This document shows, piece by piece, positions 1 to 10,792 of a stretch of 29,602 nt of DNA. The position numbers were made by a program, and so were the translations under genes. Source of the DNA: Chara braunii (taxonomy: Eukaryota > Streptophyta > Charophyceae > Charales > Characeae); the NCBI GenBank assembly GCA_003427395.1, contig BFEA01000438.1, forward strand, positions 1,234,063 to 1,263,664, in the 5' to 3' direction. The notes beneath the pieces are model-generated. The model did no database searches. It had not been told where the DNA came from and saw nothing but the letters and a program-made list of their open reading frames with translations. Positions within the stretch are counted from its first letter, which is position 1; every line of letters starts with the position of its first letter.

Positions 1-34
1 GGGTGGCGGTGGGGGGGGCGACCCATCCCCCACC

Positions 35-100
35 AATCAATCAATCAATCAATCAATCAGTCTATTGATCAATCAAAAAAAAAAAAAAAAAAAAAAAAAA
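35..100. repeat. (TCAA)n microsatellite followed by an A-run
   Basis: Tandem CAAT/TCAA units run from about 35 to 72 and are followed by an uninterrupted run of about 25 A at 76-100. This is low-complexity DNA; the A-run could be an old retroposon tail, but nothing recognisable lies 5' of it. Confidence 0.9.
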
Positions 101-270
101 TCTATGGGTTGTAGTCTGGTTTTGTTTTTGATTTTTTAAAAATAATTTAAATGCTCAAAAAATAAAAATAAAAATATGGGGATGTAGAGAGCAAAAACAT
201 CTACACCCCCAAATATATATATATTTTTACTTATTTTTTGCCTGCAAAAAAAATATCCGCAGGCCGAGTT

Positions 271-364
271 GAACCACGTTGTAACGGGGTATAACACGAA
301 GTTGAAACGGGGGTTCAACGGGAGTTGAACCGTTCAACTCGAAACCCCCGTTGAACGTGGTTTC
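271..364. repeat. Nested palindrome cluster
   Basis: Three inverted repeats are nested around a single centre. The inner arms GAGTTGAAC (322-330) and GTTCAACTC (332-340) are perfect with a 1-nt loop. The middle arms are AACGGGGGTT (306-315) and AACCCCCGTT (343-352). The outer arms GAACCACGTT (271-280) and AACGTGGTTTC (354-364) differ by one inserted base. The motif GTTGAAC recurs throughout. This could be a foldback or MITE remnant; no target duplication was found. Confidence 0.7.
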
Positions 365-498
365 AGACACACAGCCGGAGGGAGTGAGTTGGCACCAAAT
401 GTGCCATCGTTTATTGCCGAAAGTGGCAATGAGACTCCAACCCCCTCCAGTTCAAAGCCAGGAAAGACCAGACACCTAGTCAACTTCAGGAGGACAAA

Positions 499-2037
499 AT
501 GGTGAAAAAAAAAAATTACCCCGACGGAAATTTCGCAGAAAGCACCGCACCACTAGTAGCGATAACATCTAGTACAGAGGAAAAGGGAGATAACACAGAT
601 AAAGTCCTAAGTAGCAGCATGGGTCCTGACATTTAGAGGTCGGTTGTCATCAAAGGATTAAGGGCAGTTAACGAAGGAATAAAATTTTCCAAAAAAATGT
701 TATCCCCTACTCATCATACAGTAAGACATGCAAAAAACAACTGCACCATTGTCACAGCTGAAACATATGAAACAAATTACCGGTCTGCAGATCATAAAGT
801 TGTCTTAGATGATTCTCATACCTGAAATTAAATGCAGACTGGAAGCTCACATGATGTTGTTTTGCAAACAAAAACCAGCATGCAAAGGAAAGTAGTTGTG
901 AAGGAACAAACAACGCACATAGAAGAGGACCAGGCAGGGGGTGTGGCACTGAATCAGAAGGACAGGGAGCCAGACAAAAGACAAGGGGTGGGTAAGGAAG
1001 AGGGAGAGGAGGGAGAAGGATCACTAGGGGCAGAGAGTGAGGAAGGAAGTCCCCAAATAGTTGGGGGTCCAGGGGAAGGGGTAAAAATAACACAGGTACA
1101 ACAGGCACGGGGCCTGTCACTCAGCCAAAACGGTAGCGGGCCAGACATGGGTCAGGGAACTTGAGAGCAACTGGACAGCAAGGAGACAAAGTCATCGAAG
1201 GGGAGATGGGTGAGGGGCTGTATAAAGGATCATGGGGGGAGGGTCGTGGAAAGAAAACATGTTGTTAAAGGTGGATCCAGCAGGAGAAAAAGGGTTGGGT
1301 GAGATGTCTCAAGGGGAAGAGACTTGGATTGGTTGTCCACTGCTGACTTGGGAGGACCATCCACCTTAACAGTCGGAAGAATCCACGACTACCTATAGCA
1401 TCAAAGAAATGATATCGCAGTTCATACGGGAATGCAATTTTCTGCTCCTCCCTCAGTTACAAGAAGATCTCGCTGAGACACATCAAAAGGTAGTTACGCA
1501 AGGGGGACTGCAATCATCAGGAGGAGGAAATCACCAAGAACTAGAGAAGACAGATCTTGGTAACCCGAGGGATTTGGGGAAAGGGGTAGTTACAGACAAT
1601 AGTACACAGACGACAATTGGGGAAATCTCAAAATGGTAAGGCCTCAATCCAATAGGCAGCAGAAGCACCTCTCTCTTCCTCCTCTTTCATTGCTATACGA
1701 TACGATAGTCAGCAAAAGAAAGAAACTGTATTTTTTACTAGCGAAAGGGTACGCAGAGATGGCATTATCCAAACCTGGCATTTTAATCCTGCCAGTCAGA
1801 CAAAGTAAAGGAGAATGGGAGGTTGGCCTTTCTGAACTAGTTGGATCTGCACATAGAGAAGTGACTGTACATGGAACACCGACTGGCGTTCTTTCACCTT
1901 TGCTAGGAAAAATGACAGGGGAAGCGCGCTTCAAGGCTGAAATAGCTAAAGTTATTCAAGCAAAGCTTCCACTGACACCTGGGGAGTGGCAGTGCTCATT
2001 CTCTCAAGAGACACTCACTAGGTCCCGATCCTCTTGA
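499..2037 (+). pseudogene. LINE copy A: ORF1 remnant, 3' truncated
   Basis: One plus-strand frame can be followed from the ATG at 499 through in-frame stops (637-639, and two just before 832) to 1164. The same frame is used again at 1633-2037; a separate open stretch at 1409-1639 is in another frame. The 832-1164 part is a charged E/G/K-rich linker. The 1633-2037 part matches the C-terminal region of ORF1 in copies B and C: GEWEVGLSELVG here against ERWEVGLSPADH in copy C, preceded by ILILPVRQ against VLVTPVRR. The match fades near 2030, where the sequence turns into a pyrimidine-rich minisatellite, so the end of ORF1 and all of ORF2 are missing. Membership of the same LINE family as B and C rests on this shared region; the N-terminal half is too diverged to prove it. 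Confidence 0.65.
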
Positions 2038-3200
2038 GCCCGACCCTCCCTTCAACCCATCTGACCCGCTTGAGCCCGACCCTCCCTTCAACCCATCTCA
2101 CCCCGGTTCCGATCTTCTCCCGTCCCAATCTCGCCCTGTCCCGTCCTACGTCCCGACCCGTCCCGATCCTCCTCTTGGCTTTGTTCCCGTCCCCGTCCCG
2201 TTTGGTTAACGTCCCCGTGTCTCCCCCCCGCCCCCGCCCCCTTTGTCTCGACCCGACCCCATATCTCGCTCCGACCTTGCGATCTCGCCCCTTACCTGGT
2301 GGCTATCCTAGTCCGACCCATCCTGACCCCAGCCCCCGATCTCTGATCCTCTCCCAACCTGCTTGAGCCCGGTCCCCCATCAACCTATCTCACCCTGGTC
2401 CCGATCTTCCCCTGTCCCGATCATGCCCTATCCCGACCCACGCCCCGACCCGCCCTGATCCTCATCCCGCCCTCGTTCCCGTCCCGAGCTCACCCATCCA
2501 GGTCTTCTCCCGCTCCAACCTCGCCTTATCCCGGCCCGTCCCGACCCCCGTCCCGTCTTCGACCTATCTAGTTCTCGCCTTGGTCCTCATCCCACCCTGG
2601 TTTCCACCCCCGATCCCGTTCACCTCGGTCATCTATCATTCTGATTTCGCCCTGCCCCATCCCCTCCCGACTCCCGTCAGACTCCCCCCTTCATCTTATC
2701 CCGACCCCGTTCTGCCATCTCCTCGCCCTCAATCCCGTCCATCCAGATCCTTTCCCGTGCTGACCTTGCCCTATCTCGACGCCGTTCTGTTCCCAGTTCG
2801 CCCCTCGACTTGTTTGCATCCCATCTAAACCCCGTTCGATTTTTCGCCTTGGTTCTCATCCCACCCTTCCCCGATCTTCTTCCATTCCGAGCTCAACTTG
2901 CCCCATCCAGTCCCGACCCCCGTCACGGCGTCCCGTCTTCATCTTATCCTGGCCCCGTTCTGTTCTCACCCCGCCCCGATCTCGTCCATCCCGATCCCTT
3001 CCCGTGCTGACCTCGCCCTTTTCTGTTCCCAATCCGATCTTGTCCATTCGGATTGTCTTGTATCCCGACTCACCCTGATCCTATCCAGACCCGCCCCGAA
3101 CCGCGTCCCATCTTCGTCCACTCCCTCACCCCTACTCTGTTTGGTCCCCTCCGACCCCCGTCCCGATCCTGTCCACCCTTACGAGACAGACGAGTACGCC
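2033..3200. repeat. Pyrimidine-rich degenerate minisatellite
   Basis: About 1.17 kb with very few A or G on the plus strand, built from variants of CCCGATCC, CCCGTCC and CCCGACCC. A 36-bp unit is repeated back to back at 2033-2068 and 2069-2104. Longer periods are also visible: the block starting near 2069 recurs near 2361 (about 292 bp), and the block starting near 2691 recurs near 2938 (about 247 bp). Long open frames here result from the lack of A and are not genes. Such tracts can form triplex or i-motif structures; that is inference. Confidence 0.85.
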
Positions 3201-3623
3201 TGACGCCAACTGTTTTCAACCTATAGTCAACCTTATTTCACACAAGAGCACTGAGCACAGGATTAGTCACACCCCTTAAAATAAAGAATGGCGAGTTTGA
3301 AAAATGAGGCGAGAAATGGAAAAAGGCTGCCACGGACGATTTGGCATCAGGGCGCCATGGGGCACCACTCGTCAGACTGGCGGCCTCGGCGAGGAAGGGA
3401 GGAAGGAAGATGTATCCATGGCAAAAGTATCAATCTCCCATACACCCTCCACAATTCCCACTGAAGGTGCACAATCCCCTTTACAAGCTCTGAAGCTCCC
3501 CCCTCCTCGACAGAGCTGTTGAAGGAAATGAAAGACCTGCAGGAAAGAAAAACAGTTTATAACAGTCAGTCACAAGGGACTACATGGGCAGACAAGCTTA
3601 AAAAGATGTAGTCTGGCCAGACC
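3201..3623 (+). other. Upstream part of LINE copy B and probable ORF1 N-terminus
   Basis: This stretch precedes the long open part of ORF1. A short open frame at 3304-3522 contains an ATG at 3419. A second frame from about 3495 reads through a peptide ending TTWADKLKKM and then meets a TAG immediately before the 3624 segment. The W-A-D/S-x-L-x-K pattern is typical of the N-terminus of plant LINE ORF1, so ORF1 probably began near 3419 and is now broken by one frameshift and one stop. No promoter was identified. Confidence 0.5.
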
Positions 3624-6293
3624 TTGTCAGTGGAAAGAAATGGAGAGGGGGAAGGGAACCTGGAAATGCCATTGGACAATTTGACCACAGCAACAGCCTT
3701 CTTCTTAGAAAAATTCTTAACGAAACCAGAAGATAAGATAATCGGCCAAGGGGGAAAAAAGCAAAGGGTAAAAGCACTTCGAGGAGATGTGAAGAAAGAG
3801 AGGGATGCAATTTATACTCGTCAGGCGAGTACATGGGTTTTCTACGACGACGCGGCCTGCAAATCTACCAATGATAAGGTAGGGTGGATCAGGAAACAGC
3901 TCGCAACCCTCAAGGGATCTGAGGAGGGTGCGAGAGACTTCTTCCTGATCCAACCTATCTCGTCAATGGTAGTCACCGTAATTTGCATGTTCGACTTAGA
4001 CAAAAGAATCATGGACACGTGGAGGAGCATTTCATGCGGGCGGTCGGAGGTATGGATTTTCCTCTGGTCTCCCCTAAAACAACAAAAAACAAAGGAAAAG
4101 AAGGACCAATTAATGTCTGACCATTACTGGGTGGAATTCCGTCATGTGCCCATTGAAATTCAAGGGGCCTTTGTGCAAGAATTAGCCCCAAAATACGAAA
4201 TCGTTGATTTCATCGACCCTTTCCCACCCCATGTGACCCCAAGGGATGACTACCTCATGGTTGCCCTCGATCTTCCGAAAGGTCACATCTTCACCATTGA
4301 CGACGTGATCCTCTCCCGAATAGGAGGGCGAGATTTCATAATCCACACAACACATAAAACGAGACCCTGGTGTTTTAAATGTCAGGCATACGGCCACCTC
4401 CCGATAGAATCCGACTGCCCCCACCACCCAGCCAAAAGGATTAGAACCACAGGGCGCCTGATCCGTGACCCTCTCAAAGACACCAGGTGGAGGACGGTTG
4501 ATGCTGGACACGAAGGATGGGTATACGTGGATGAGCCACGAGAGGGAGGTGGAGTGAGGGGATGGGAATGGGAAAAAGGGGAGGCCGTGGAATGGAATAC
4601 CAATCCCCCAGAACAACGGACCCTCCCCAAACCAGTGGAGGCACATATGGACAAAGTTGTCAAACCTCCCTCTTAGGACCCCGATAAACCAGCACACTCA
4701 CAACAGACTAGCTCCGAAGCAGGGGGGATTGAGCTTCATCTTGGACCCAGGCCTCAGGACTTCATCACCCCTACGGATTTGGGGGAACTATGGCATTCCC
4801 CGGCCTCAAAGAAGAAAGCACATCTAGGCAAGAACGATAAATTATAGAACCTGAGCAAATGAGGCAGCCCCAAACGACCTGAGAACAGATTTCAGGTTAT
4901 TGCGGACACAATCAATAATGGGGACAAACAGTTAACCGAGCAGGAGACCAGGGAATTGGGTCAAAGTGAGCCAACGGGGAGGGAAGGGAGGAATAAGACT
5001 CAAGAACGGGCAACAGATAAAGGGGAAAAAGATGAGGGGGCGGGAGAAAGCAATGAAAAAGAAAAGGAAAGGGAAGACAACCAACAAGGGATTATACATC
5101 GGGCCTCAGAGGAGGTAGCAGCAGCAGACCCTCCTCGAGTGGTCCAGAGCCAGCAAGAACAACCCTCAAAGATGAGCCCTCCAAGAGCCACGCCTGCCAT
5201 AAGGGAAACATCCTCTACAACGGACCCTTTCCTCCAGGCATTCGGACCCCATCCCATGGATTGTGAATCACCGTGGGGCTCCCTGGACGAGGAAATGATG
5301 GACAACACACCTGAGGCTTGGGGGTCACAAGGGGAGGGGGATGTTGAGACTGAACTAAAAGTTTTGGCAGAATGGCTAATTAGCCATCTTCAGTCACTAT
5401 ATACCGACCAATTAGAGGCATACTGGGATGAGGCTTACGTACAACTATTCTCCTTACTAGACGAAAGTCCCAGTCTAAAACAAGCCCTAGGACAAGGCCT
5501 ATCCCCGAATCTGGATTGGCAGTCGGCGTTGTATAGAGTCTGGAACATTGTACACAAAAAGTTCCAGCCCCCCGAAACGGCAAAGGCACCCGACCAGCCT
5601 GAAGCATCAGATCAGGCAGACAGGATACCTGATCCGCCCGAAGATACTAACGGTTCAAGTTATTCAAACAACCCCTTCCCTCCTGACAATACCCAACCGA
5701 CATCGCACATAGAAATAACTGAACAAGGGGAGGATGAGGAGACACGAAAGGCAGAAGAAACAGGGCTCTCCAAATGATTAAAAATATGTCATCTCATTGA
5801 GAAGGGATTGTACTACAAAAGCCTACCGAAAGGGGACAAAGTGTTGGTACTTCCCATTAGAAGAAAGACCGGAAAAAGGGAACTGGGTCTGTCACCGGCT
5901 GACTCAGAGGACTCATACGCCCCGTCCTACGGAGGGATGATGTTGCATGGTTGGCACATGAAAAGGGAGAGGACACTACGAATCCAAGAGGTCACAGACT
6001 TTATCACAAATCAATACGAGCCAGGAGCAATGACTACCATCAGCGTATTTTCGGAAAACCTGAAGATGACCTATAAAGACATATACGTAAGATTTGAAGA
6101 CAATAAAGAAGTAGGACTGCAATGGCTCACACACAACTTGCTTCTGGACACCCAACAACTAAAAATTAAGCCTAGTAATATTTGGTCAACGGACGACCTA
6201 CTCACCTGTATATGCACAATACTATGGAAGAATATTCTTAACAGGGGAATAAATTGGGATGCACAGGATTGGTCACCATTCCAAGCCAAATAG
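3624..6293 (+). pseudogene. LINE B ORF1: DUF4283-like RNA-binding protein with zinc knuckle, broken by stops
   Basis: Three open stretches (3624-4676, 4956-5777, 5808-6293) are in the same frame, separated only by stop codons: TAG at 4674, TAG and TGA near 4845-4860, and TGA at 5775. ORF1 was therefore one protein of roughly 900 residues. Order: an N-terminal DUF4283-like region (about residues 90-200 of the first stretch, including FFLIQPISS and YWVEFRHVPIEI); a zinc knuckle with C250, C253, H258 and C265 (CX2CX4HX6C); an acidic, glutamine-rich linker; a helical region at about 5346-5573; and a C-terminal region at 5808-6293. ORF1 proteins of this type bind element RNA in the ribonucleoprotein. 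The last two regions recur in copies A and C and are not assigned to a known domain. Confidence 0.85.
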
Positions 6294-6316
6294 TGGGAGG
6301 GAACACGTGGTTCAAA

Positions 6317-7344
6317 ATGGACTGGGTAGAAGTGGTGTATAGTAAGAACCAAAAGTGGAAACACACTCTTCAGCGGACCGATCTAGATATTCGATCGATC
6401 AATGTAAACGGTCTAGGATCCCGCAACCCGAAAAAAAATAATGCGTTGTGGGACCTAATGAGGGGGGTGGGGGAAAGAACATGGCCGGACATAATTTGCG
6501 TTCAGGAAACCCACTTAATGGACATACCATGACATCACCGGACACACAAGCAAGTTTGGCCATTTCAAAAATATCAAGCGTTTGCCCCTACTCCAGGGAG
6601 TGCAGGGGTGACCATAAGGATTCCGCCCGAATCACGCTTTGAAGTTCTCAACTGGGAACAGGATAAGGTGGAAGGAAGATGGGTTAAGGTGTTCGGCATG
6701 TTAGAGTTAGAAATAGTATGCATTCTATCCATCTACGCTCCTAACGCTCCCCATGAAAGAAGGGTTTTTTTGAAAAGATCGAAATGATCCCTATCCCTGA
6801 CAGTCCGCTAATCTTAGCAGGAGACTTCAGTGCCACACCGGACAGATGGCTGGATCGTTGGAGAATCCCTCCTACTACCGCTCCTAACACAGAGGAGAAC
6901 GAGGGGATGCTGAGGGATTTGTGCGCCCCCCTCTCACTTTTTGATACCTTCAGGCGTTGTCACCCGACCGAAAAGACTTTTAGTACTTGTTTGCGAAACA
7001 ATAACCCCGACAGACTGTCAAGATCTAGAATCGATCTAATCCTGCCATCCGAGGATTTGAGTGGAGGACTTACCTTGGCAGCAATACTGCCGTTTAACCC
7101 ACACCCAGACCTTGACTACAAGATGTGTTTGGCAGTCTGGACCTTCCGAAAGCGACCAGATCAGGGGGCCAGTTATTATAAGCTCAACACTTTTCTGCTT
7201 CATTTTCAATCGTTCCAAAAGTACCTGCAGCAAGTTTGGAACTTCTGGAAGGATCACCGTCCCCAACAAGATTCTCAAATTGCATGGTTTAACAACGGTT
7301 TGTTTTTTTTGGCAAAAAATGTAACAAATACTCCAAACATATAG
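6317..7344 (+). pseudogene. LINE B ORF2, N-terminal APE-type endonuclease domain, decayed
   Basis: ORF2 probably starts at the ATG at 6317 (MDWVEVVY), because copy C has the matching start MNWVEVAY at 28626 at the same place after ORF1. Endonuclease/exonuclease/phosphatase motifs follow in order: SINVNGL, IICVQETH, GSAGVTI, SIYAPNAP, LILAGDFSATPD and SRIDLILPS. The domain nicks target DNA to prime reverse transcription. Breaks: an in-frame TGA at 6530-6532 and a one-base loss in the T-run near 6766 that moves the reading into the frame of 6784-7344. The usual GDFN is GDFS here, and the terminal SDH box appears as LDYK, which would remove the catalytic histidine. These changes are read directly; that they abolish activity is inference. 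Confidence 0.85.
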
Positions 7345-7578
7345 CTGCATAGCGATACCAACGGGAAATCATGATAATGCAAAATCTCATGGACTCCGAA
7401 CAGAAACAATTTTCACAAGGGCAGGAATCAGTCTCCGACGAATTACAATCCCAAATACTAGATCTAAAAGTTCAGCTCTTGAACCACACACAGTATCGTT
7501 GGCAGGGAGCCCAGATAAGGGCAAAACTATCCAGACTCTCGAACTGAAGGAGTAATGAATGCTCATTTTTTCAGCCTA

Positions 7579-8360
7579 CAGTCTTCCCCCGAGCAAAACG
7601 CACGTATGTACTATTCAACTTTCCCTGGAAAAGTCGATTTCTTGAAGTCGTCCCCTGAAATCCAAATAGTACGCACGTTCAAATAGTACACACGTATGTC
7701 TTGTTAGAATAGAACGCACGTGTGTTCTATTCGAACACACGGGTGTTCTATTCAAACAAAACATACAGAATGTCGTGCTCATTTTCAAAAATGCGTGCCC
7801 TGCAGTGCTCCTCCTGCTCTCTCTCTCTCTCTCGCTCTCGCTCTCTCTTTCTAAGGCGCGCGTACCCGTCTCCAGTGCCACACTCGTATTCAGAGTGTTG
7901 TGCCCCCTCTATCTCTCTCTCGCTGGGCCAAGATGAAAATCCAAGATTGCATGACTGTTCAAATGTAACTCTCAGCGTGGCCGGCTTTTCGATTGGTACG
8001 TACAGACGGTCCCTTGCTCCACTGCTCTCCACATGCACAATAGACAAAAAAATGTGGTGATGCATTTGTCCATTTTCTGGCAAAAGATTCATTCTCACGT
8101 TTTTAATGCTTGGTAAGTAGTGGAGAGAGAGCCCTGGTATCGAGCTATGTGTTTTTTTTTGTTTTTTTTTTTTCCGCTTTCGACCATTTCTCGATTCATG
8201 GAAAGGTATCGACATATGCAGGATTTTTTCGGGGGGGGTCTTTTCAGAAGTTAGTGCCTAAAATCCGTAGCATTATGCACGTGTGTTGTATACGAATACA
8301 ACGCACCCCGTGCGTTGTATTCATATACAACACACGTGCGTTTTGTTCGGGGGAAGACTG
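7579..8360. mobile_element. Non-autonomous Tc1/mariner-type DNA transposon (782 bp) inserted in the LINE
   Basis: The left end CAGTCTTCCCCCGAGCAAAA and the right end, which read inverted is CAGTCTTCCCCCGAACAAAA, form terminal inverted repeats that continue into ACGCACGT. The element is flanked by TA on both sides (7577-7578 and 8361-8362), the usual target duplication of Tc1/mariner elements, whose ends often begin CAG. It contains no transposase, a (CT)n stretch near 7819-7850, and several copies of the subterminal motif GTGTGTTCTATTC. Leaving out the element and one TA restores an open LINE reading frame. The same terminus bounds the 103-bp MITE at 18864-18966. Confidence 0.85.
8277..8339. 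repeat. 30-bp subterminal hairpin of the TA-flanked transposon
   Basis: Arms 8277-8306 and 8310-8339 are inverted copies of each other with a single mismatch and a 3-nt CCC loop. They are made of the ACGCACGTGTGTTGTATTC-type motif that also occurs near the left end. Arrays like this often serve as transposase-binding sites or arise by foldback synthesis; which applies here is unknown. Confidence 0.85.
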
Positions 8361-8685
8361 TAGCTAGACCTCATTTCAAAAGAACAACGATCAAGGCGCT
8401 CTACGAACCACAAGCCATAGAATTGGATCCGGCCGTTTCCACGGCAAGGTGCGCCAAGATAACATATGACTTCTATAAGGACCTTTTCACCACGCACATT
8501 GACAAATCAGACCCACAGGACCATGATCGGCGACTAAAAGACTTTTTGGAACCAATGAACAAGTCATTGACACCTGGACAGCGAGACTCTCTAGAGGCCC
8601 TAATCTCCAAGCAGGAAATTTGGACCGCCCTCCTGCAAATGATGAGGAAAAAACACCAGGGATTGACGGCTTCCCCAAAAACACA

Positions 8686-9546
8686 GGATTCGTGAAAACC
8701 CAACAAAACCACAAAACCCAACATTTTGTATAGAGTGAAAAAGTAGAGGTCAAACTTTTATTTTTGATTAAAAAAAAAAACATATTTTTAACACTTTCCA
8801 AGAGACAAGGCAAAAAATCAGACAAACAGTCGAGCGATCCTTAAGATGTGGAGGAAAACTCGTTCTTACAAAAATCCTGTTATAGGACTATAAGTCATTC
8901 TCAATAGACTTCCAGAAAAGCGGAGCTCTAATAAAACAAATTCGAACGTTGTAAAAAAACAGTTTTAGTGAATTCTGGCATATAGGACTATATGACGTTA
9001 GACTCAACATAGCAATTTTGAAGTTAACAATAAAATATTTCTCAAAAAATATATGTTATGCAAAATAATAGCACAAACAACTTTTGTCTCAGACACATCT
9101 TGAAATTCCTAGTCAAGCGAAAGTTAAAAATAAAAATCCGAAATAAAATAAAATAAAAATAATATTAAAAAAAGGGAGAATATGTTATGTCAAACGTATT
9201 AACAAACAAGATAACACGTTCGCACGTTCACCAAACCCTCAAACATGTTCGTCGTAATACACAACTTATAGGACTATAAACATGATCTTTTGAGATAATA
9301 AAACATATGAATATTTGAATTTATAAATATATGATGCTCCGCCTAGTAATGATTTACTGTGATTTTTTTTTTTTTTTTTCCCGCCACTTCCAGTGGTTCT
9401 CAAAAAATATTTTTTATCCTTTTTTTGTGGTTTTTTAACATCGCAAAGAATTTTGCTCTTGTAGAAGGCCTAAAAACCGTACTCTCAAAATCCTAAATAA
9501 ATTTCGTTCAAACCTAACATTTTTTTTTTTTGGTTTTCACGAATTC
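8686..9546. mobile_element. AT-rich non-autonomous DNA element inserted in the LINE RT
   Basis: Terminal inverted repeats of 15 bp with one mismatch: GGATTCGTGAAAACC at 8686-8700 and its inverse GGTTTTCACGAATTC at 9532-9546. The inside is AT-rich, lacks any meaningful ORF and holds three copies of the palindrome TATAGGACTATA (about 8881, 8981 and 9267). LINE coding sequence stops just before it and resumes just after it (FKEFWETTWDFL from about 9551). Because the ends contain a near-palindromic ATTC/GAAT, the target duplication cannot be fixed, so the superfamily is left open. Confidence 0.75.
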
Positions 9547-10792
9547 TATTTTCAAAGAATTTTGGGAAACAACATGGGATTTCCTAAGCCAGAACATCAT
9601 GGACTTCTATAAAGAGGTATGGATCACGGGTGAGATGGACGAAAGGGTGGGGTAAGGAGTATTAACACTTCTGTATAAAAAGAGGGATAAAATGAATATT
9701 AGAAACTACCGCCCTATCACACTTCTCACAGTAATATACAAAATGCTATCAAAAGCCTTAGCTAACAGAATAATCCTTGTAATGGAAGACATCATCCATC
9801 CCTCTCAAACCGACTTTATGGAAAACAGGAACATTCAAGAGAACATCCTTTTAATCCATGAGGTACTTCAACTCACTCAGCACTCTCGTCGGAACGCAGC
9901 ATTGATCTTTATCGATTTTGAGAAAGCATACAACCACGTAGACTGGTTGTTCTTAGATAAATGCCTGGAAAAAATGAATTTTGGACAAGACTTCAGACGC
10001 TGGGTTCATATCCTACACCAGAATGCAACCACCTGCATTCAAGTTAATGGATGCATGACACCACCTCTACGTCTAGAACGTTCGGTCCGCCAGGGGGACG
10101 CAATTGCCCCCTTTCTTTTTTTGGTTATAATGGAAGCACTTGCCGCCAACCTCCGGGCAAACAAGAACATCACCAGAATCCAAGTCACACACATTCAAGA
10201 GGAGGCAATACGAGTGTGCTCCCTTTTTGTGGATGACCTCACCATCTTGGTGGAGGCTACACACAACAACATAGAGGAAATCCAGCAAATGATGGAAAAG
10301 TTTGCAAAGGTTTCCGACATGACAGTCAACTGGGGAAACAAAACTGAAGGGTGGTGGATCCATTATCAAGGGGGACGCCCCCCGGAGTCACCAAAAATTA
10401 AATGGATGTCCTTAAAGGCCCCAGTAAGAATTCTTGGGGTTTCTATGACTGCCGAGGGACGCCCACCAATCAACGACGAATGGATTAGCACCCTAGCACG
10501 ACAAAAACTGGATAACTGGAGAAACAAACGCACATCCCTCTTCGGTCGCGGATTAGTAATTAACAACGTGGTCTTCGTAACATTATGGTACAAATCGCTG
10601 TTGTGGCCACTAAGCAAAACAACGTTAAAAAACCTAAAGAGAAAGGCGGCTGCTTTCCTATGGAGGGGAGACAACGAGCAAAATAACGCAATCAGTCGCG
10701 TGACATGGGATTCCATTATCCAACCTAAGGTAGGAGGAGGATTAGGAATAATTAACTCGACCACACAAGTGCAAGCACTACGACTAAAATGA
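9547..10792 (+). pseudogene. LINE B ORF2, reverse transcriptase core
   Basis: From about 9551 the frame reads FKEFWETTWDFL, meets a TAA near 9655, and is then open at 9692-10792 (366 codons). Motifs in order, numbered in the open stretch: NYRPITLL (5-12), QTDFMENRNIQEN (39-51), box A FIDFEKAYN with catalytic D75, SVRQGDAIAPFLF (131-143), box C FVDD (179-182, usually YADD), and the thumb-side motifs RILGVSM and GGGLGII. It would copy element RNA by target-primed reverse transcription. Both aspartates of box C and D75 are kept, so the core is the best-preserved part of copy B. Tyr to Phe in box C occurs in some RTs. The frame ends at a TGA at 10790-10792. Confidence 0.93.

Larger units (their letters stand above)
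7345..8695 (+). pseudogene. LINE B ORF2, linker and start of reverse transcriptase, split by a MITE
   Basis: Coding sequence continues past the stop at 7344 in fragments: a glutamine-rich stretch at about 7376-7540, then AHFFS just before 7577. It resumes after the transposon as ARPHFKRTTIKALYEP at 8363. The HFF/KFFH motif is normal just upstream of the RT in L1-like ORF2. The frames on the two sides join exactly when the insertion and one TA are left out. At 8640-8680 a run of A causes a frameshift; the next frame reads KTPGIDGFP, the conserved N-terminal RT motif. Shortly after, a second DNA element interrupts the gene. Confidence 0.8.

Noticed and set aside
2034-3203. Several overlapping plus-strand ORFs rich in Pro, Ser and Arg
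   Set aside because: They come from the near absence of A in a pyrimidine-rich minisatellite; all frames are open and no domain is seen.
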